A DNA stretch of 41,694 bases, taken from positions 1 to 41,694 of the forward strand of contig JAZKSG010000008.1 of the NCBI GenBank assembly GCA_036626215.1. Reading direction: 5' to 3'. This DNA comes from JAZKSG01 sp036626215. GTDB taxonomy: Archaea > Thermoplasmatota > E2 > DHVEG-1. Shown in pieces: positions 39,072 to 41,694 of the stretch. The position numbers and the translations under genes were made by a program. The stretch's first letter is position 1, and every line of letters starts with the position of its first letter. Below the pieces are notes generated by a model, which was given only the letters and a program-made list of their open reading frames with translations, made no database searches and had not been told where the DNA came from.

Positions 39072-39815
39072 TTAACCGTGGAAGATATATTTTACAAACC
39101 ACATTATAAGGATGCCAAGGATAAAAACGAATAGTGTAGCCATATATTTTTTTGGATCCAACTCTTTTTTAATTTCTGGTACAAGATCTGTAGCAGCTAT
39201 ATAGATAAAACCTCCAGCAGCAAACGGTAGAAGAAAACCTGTAGCTTTTTCGACGCTATGAGATATAAAAAAACCTACCACTCCGCCAGCTACAACGGTT
39301 AAAGCCACTAAAAAGTTTAAGAGTAGGGCACGCTTTTTTTCAAAACCACCATATACCAATACTCCAAAATCCCCAATCTCCTGAGGTATTTCATGAGCAG
39401 CTATAGCAAAAGTAGTAGTTATACCCAGAGCAGTTGAGAAAGAAAAACTAGCCGCCATAATGAGACCATCTATAAAATTGTGGATGCTATCACCTACAAG
39501 ATTCATATAATGAAATGTATGAACATCACATTTGCCATCGTGACAATGACGCCAATGCAACACTTTTTCAATTATGAAAAACAAAATGAAACCTACAAGA
39601 ACAAATATAAAAACATCATGACTCCCTCCTTCCTCTATTGATTTAGGTAAAAGATGAAGGAATGCACCCCCCATCAAAGCACCTGCAGATAAACTAACCA
39701 AAACTATCAAAATTTGATTCAAAAGTTTTTCATTAACTGACAGGGCTAATACTCCAACAAAAGCAATAAGAGCTATAGCAAAAGTGGCTGACATTATCTG
39801 AATTAATTCAATCAT
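39072..39815 (-). CDS. ZIP-family metal transporter
   Basis: 247 residues, eight predicted helices. The metal-translocating signatures are intact: HNFIDG in helix 4 and HEIPQE in helix 5; the cytoplasmic loop HWRHCHDGKCDVHTFH is rich in His and Cys for metal capture. Imports Zn2+ or a similar divalent ion (Fe, Mn, Ni possible) across the cell membrane; with hydrogenase genes near, nickel is tempting but unsupported. Convergent with the tes-like gene, 34 bases between stops. Confidence 0.92.
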   Translation of the reverse strand: MIELIQIMSATFAIALIAFVGVLALSVNEKLLNQILIVLVSLSAGALMGGAFLHLLPKSIEEGGSHDVFIFVLVGFILFFIIEKVLHWRHCHDGKCDVHTFHYMNLVGDSIHNFIDGLIMAASFSFSTALGITTTFAIAAHEIPQEIGDFGVLVYGGFEKKRALLLNFLVALTVVAGGVVGFFISHSVEKATGFLLPFAAGGFIYIAATDLVPEIKKELDPKKYMATLFVFILGILIMWFVKYIFHG

Positions 39816-39879
39816 AAACCTTCTAAACCCGTGACGCCTGTAAAAAAATGACTGTTTTTAAACCTTTGTAAAAAGATAA

Positions 39880-40293
39880 CTATTTTTTGATTTGATAAGA
39901 ATAAGAAATAACCGCTTTTTCCCTTAGCATAGCTGACACAGGACAATACTTTTTTTGTGATAGTTCAATAGCACGTTCTAAATCATTTTCATCTATACCT
40001 TCCCCATAGAAAACAAATTCTATATGAATCTTAGTGAAAACTTTGGGATGATCTTTGCTTTGCTCTGCTTCAATCTTCAACTCAAATCCTTCCAAATCAA
40101 CCCGTTTTTTCTTAAGAATAGACGCTACATCGCTGCCAGTGCAACTACCTAAACTTATAAGGAGTAGCTCCATAGGACGAGAAGCAGCCTCATAACCATC
40201 ATATTTTTTTGGACCATCGACTGCTGCCCAATGATTACTCTCTCCCTTCCCTATAAACGTTAAACCTTCAACTTGTTTTATTTTTACCTCCAT
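39880..40293 (-). CDS. OsmC/YhfA-family thiol peroxidase-like protein
   Basis: 137 residues. The two conserved cysteines of the OsmC fold are present (SLGSCTGSDVAS near 51-62 and KKYCPVSAML near 113-122), with RPMELLLISLG before the first. OsmC members reduce organic hydroperoxides; the YhfA branch is less well understood. GGAGGT lies directly before the ATG. It follows the ZIP gene on the same strand upstream side with 64 bases between them. Confidence 0.88.
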   Translation of the reverse strand: MEVKIKQVEGLTFIGKGESNHWAAVDGPKKYDGYEAASRPMELLLISLGSCTGSDVASILKKKRVDLEGFELKIEAEQSKDHPKVFTKIHIEFVFYGEGIDENDLERAIELSQKKYCPVSAMLREKAVISYSYQIKK

Positions 40294-40401
40294 AAAAAGA
40301 ACACCTTAGCTCAATGAGTTGAACAGAAACAGGTTTTATAAAAAATTTTCTAATATTTAAATTCAATACCTTGTTATTTAAAGAAAAAGAGAGAGGAGAG
40401 T

Positions 40402-41694
40402 TTATTTTTTCTTTTTTATAACAAAGGCGGCCACCGCTATAACTACAACCAAAACCACCAAGATAAGAATCCACAGAGGCTGTATCGGCTGCGGCTCACG
40501 TTCATGCGGATAACCAGTTGCTCCAAAAGGCATATGCCCCTCAATGTTTGTCTCTTCATCATACTGCAAAGGCCGAGTTTCGTCTTTAGTCCAATAGTTA
40601 GCATCACTATACTCCGTGTTTGGTGAATACACTCGAAGATCTGGGTCTCCATAGTATAAAACGTTCTGTTTGTTATCTGCCCACCATTGCCCTGTTAAAG
40701 GCAGAATTCCAACATGACCGATTCCTTTTGTAAATCCTTCCGCTGGTGTTTCCCCAATGGCAATACTTCTTGGAATTTCATTCAGCCAAGACGTATACCA
40801 TGAGGTAGGCCAAGGATCTAAAGTTTGGAATGAAGATCCATGACGGATAAGAGCAAGCTGGAAATATTTTGTAGAAAACAGACAAGCACCGTTTACAATT
40901 CCTGCAGAGTGAAGGTTTTCTAAATCATCATCAATTTGAGGACCAGTTATTTCCTCCTGGTTGAATTTATAACCAAACAGTATGCTGCCTACTACACCAT
41001 CATAGTAATCCTGAGTGTCTGTTATACCCGGGAATATATCCTCTGAACCCGGTATTTTCGAAAGCATTCTTCCAATGAAATCTAAAAGAGGTCTTTTAGC
41101 TGGAGCGTAATCCCAGTTGGTCGCAAAAATACCGCGTCCTGTAAGCCCTTCCCCTATTGGGTTACCGAAAAGCATAGGTATAAGTCCATAGGCTTCCATA
41201 CTCATAGTATCTGGCTCCTCCGTTGAACCAAGATATGGTTCGTATCCCCGCCATGGATTTTTTTCGTGAACCAGTTTGGAGTCAGGATCCCAGAAATGTA
41301 GGTATCCTCCTTTATTATGTACACCATGTGCAATACCGCTCCACAGTATTACGCCTTTGTTTAAGTTTTCTACCACTGGTTCATAAGCAGTTGAATAAAC
41401 ATTTTCAAAACCTGCTTTTGAGCAGTAAAATGGGGTAGTTTCTGAAATGGTAAAATCAGGCAAATGTGATCCTGGTTTGCCATAGTATTTTTCGCAGACT
41501 CCATCATCTACAGCGTTAAAACTGGTTGATTCTCCAGGTATTTTACCATCAGCTGTTTTGTATTTCCATCCCCAGTATTTACTGGCTCTTTGATTGAACC
41601 TATGGGTATAAGTAAGATAGGTGTGTAAAACAGGATATCTAAAAGTTTCTTTTTGAGAAGGTTTCGTCTGTTTTAAACCCAGTTTTGTCCAAAA
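40402..41694 (-). CDS. C25-like (gingipain-type) surface protein, N-terminus beyond the window
   Basis: The frame stays open from the stop at 40402 to the right edge, giving about 430 C-terminal residues; the TTG at 41463 is internal. C25-like traits: ILWSGIAHGVHNKGG (candidate catalytic His), SAGIVNGACLF (candidate Cys), a GHVGILPLTGQWW stretch and YYGDPDLRVYSPN, equal to the YGDPAFNPY end motif of the gene at 5806. After a P/E/Q-rich spacer a single helix (LILVVLVVVIAVAAFVI) and KKKK stop-transfer end anchor it at the cell surface. Peptidase activity is inferred; the His/Cys assignment is by pattern only. Confidence 0.75.
   Translation of the reverse strand, partial: FWTKLGLKQTKPSQKETFRYPVLHTYLTYTHRFNQRASKYWGWKYKTADGKIPGESTSFNAVDDGVCEKYYGKPGSHLPDFTISETTPFYCSKAGFENVYSTAYEPVVENLNKGVILWSGIAHGVHNKGGYLHFWDPDSKLVHEKNPWRGYEPYLGSTEEPDTMSMEAYGLIPMLFGNPIGEGLTGRGIFATNWDYAPAKRPLLDFIGRMLSKIPGSEDIFPGITDTQDYYDGVVGSILFGYKFNQEEITGPQIDDDLENLHSAGIVNGACLFSTKYFQLALIRHGSSFQTLDPWPTSWYTSWLNEIPRSIAIGETPAEGFTKGIGHVGILPLTGQWWADNKQNVLYYGDPDLRVYSPNTEYSDANYWTKDETRPLQYDEETNIEGHMPFGATGYPHEREPQPIQPLWILILVVLVVVIAVAAFVIKKKK

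Noticed and set aside
1..41694. CRISPR arrays, rRNA, tRNA, transposases, phage genes
   Set aside because: I looked for regularly spaced repeats, tRNA arms and typical proteins and saw none; a tRNA with an intron could be missed by eye.

Overview
The window reads as AT-rich chromosomal DNA from an archaeon. Archaeal markers are prefoldin beta, ribosomal protein S17e, the archaeal-type riboflavin set (RibB, RibL cytidylyltransferase-fold FAD synthetase, pentameric-type RibC, RibH), an ATPase-type HypB, adenine deaminase, a long cis-prenyltransferase and a homologue of the tetraether-lipid synthase Tes. Two secreted gingipain-like (C25, clan CD) proteins together with a Mbh/Ech-type hydrogenase recall the protein-degrading Thermoplasmatota of marine sediment (MBG-D/Thermoprofundales type). 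That placement is inference from gene content only. No rRNA, tRNA, CRISPR array, transposase or phage gene was recognised.

Layout: 0.1-2.5 kb, a minus-strand rps17e and ribB-ribL-ribC-ribH run; 2.7-5.7 kb, a small conserved protein, cis-prenyltransferase, prefoldin beta with a membrane protein, and a tandem pair of unknown paralogues; 5.8-8.7 kb, a 953-aa secreted C25-like protein; 8.7-9.9 kb, hypA-hypB(ATPase); 10-16 kb, flavodoxin, GTP-type PEPCK, DUF123, and a large lipoprotein resembling a glycoside hydrolase; 16.1-18.3 kb, cutA with a ThiI-like PP-loop protein, facing trmO with a radical SAM gene; 18.4-22.2 kb, nrdR-nrdD-nrdG-DUF1893 behind two NrdR boxes; 22.3-27.7 kb, thioredoxin reductase, AhpD-like protein, hydrogenase protease plus adenine deaminase, MTA phosphorylase and a small membrane protein; 27.7-33.8 kb, hypE, four [NiFe]-hydrogenase subunits and hypF; 33.8-36 kb, small membrane proteins, a 2[4Fe-4S] ferredoxin and an unknown basic protein; 36-39 kb, hypCD divergent from tes; 39-41.7 kb, ZIP transporter, OsmC and a second C25-like gene cut by the window edge.

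How it fits together: external proteins and perhaps glycans are degraded by surface enzymes. Fermentation would yield reduced ferredoxin, which a group-4-like hydrogenase could oxidise with H2 evolution. All maturation factors (HypA, ATPase HypB, HypC, HypD, HypE, HypF and a HycI-type protease) lie within 29 kb of each other, but spread over five loci. The hydrogenase operon itself has no gene for the ion-pumping membrane subunits. Anaerobic ribonucleotide reductase, PEPCK and MTA/adenine salvage fit an anaerobic heterotroph.

Most notable: a canonical NrdR regulatory site in an archaeon, the hydrogenase operon without its membrane arm, two genes (ribB, rps17e) whose best-supported start codons are not ATG/GTG/TTG, a tandem family of unknown function, and structured intergenic repeats.
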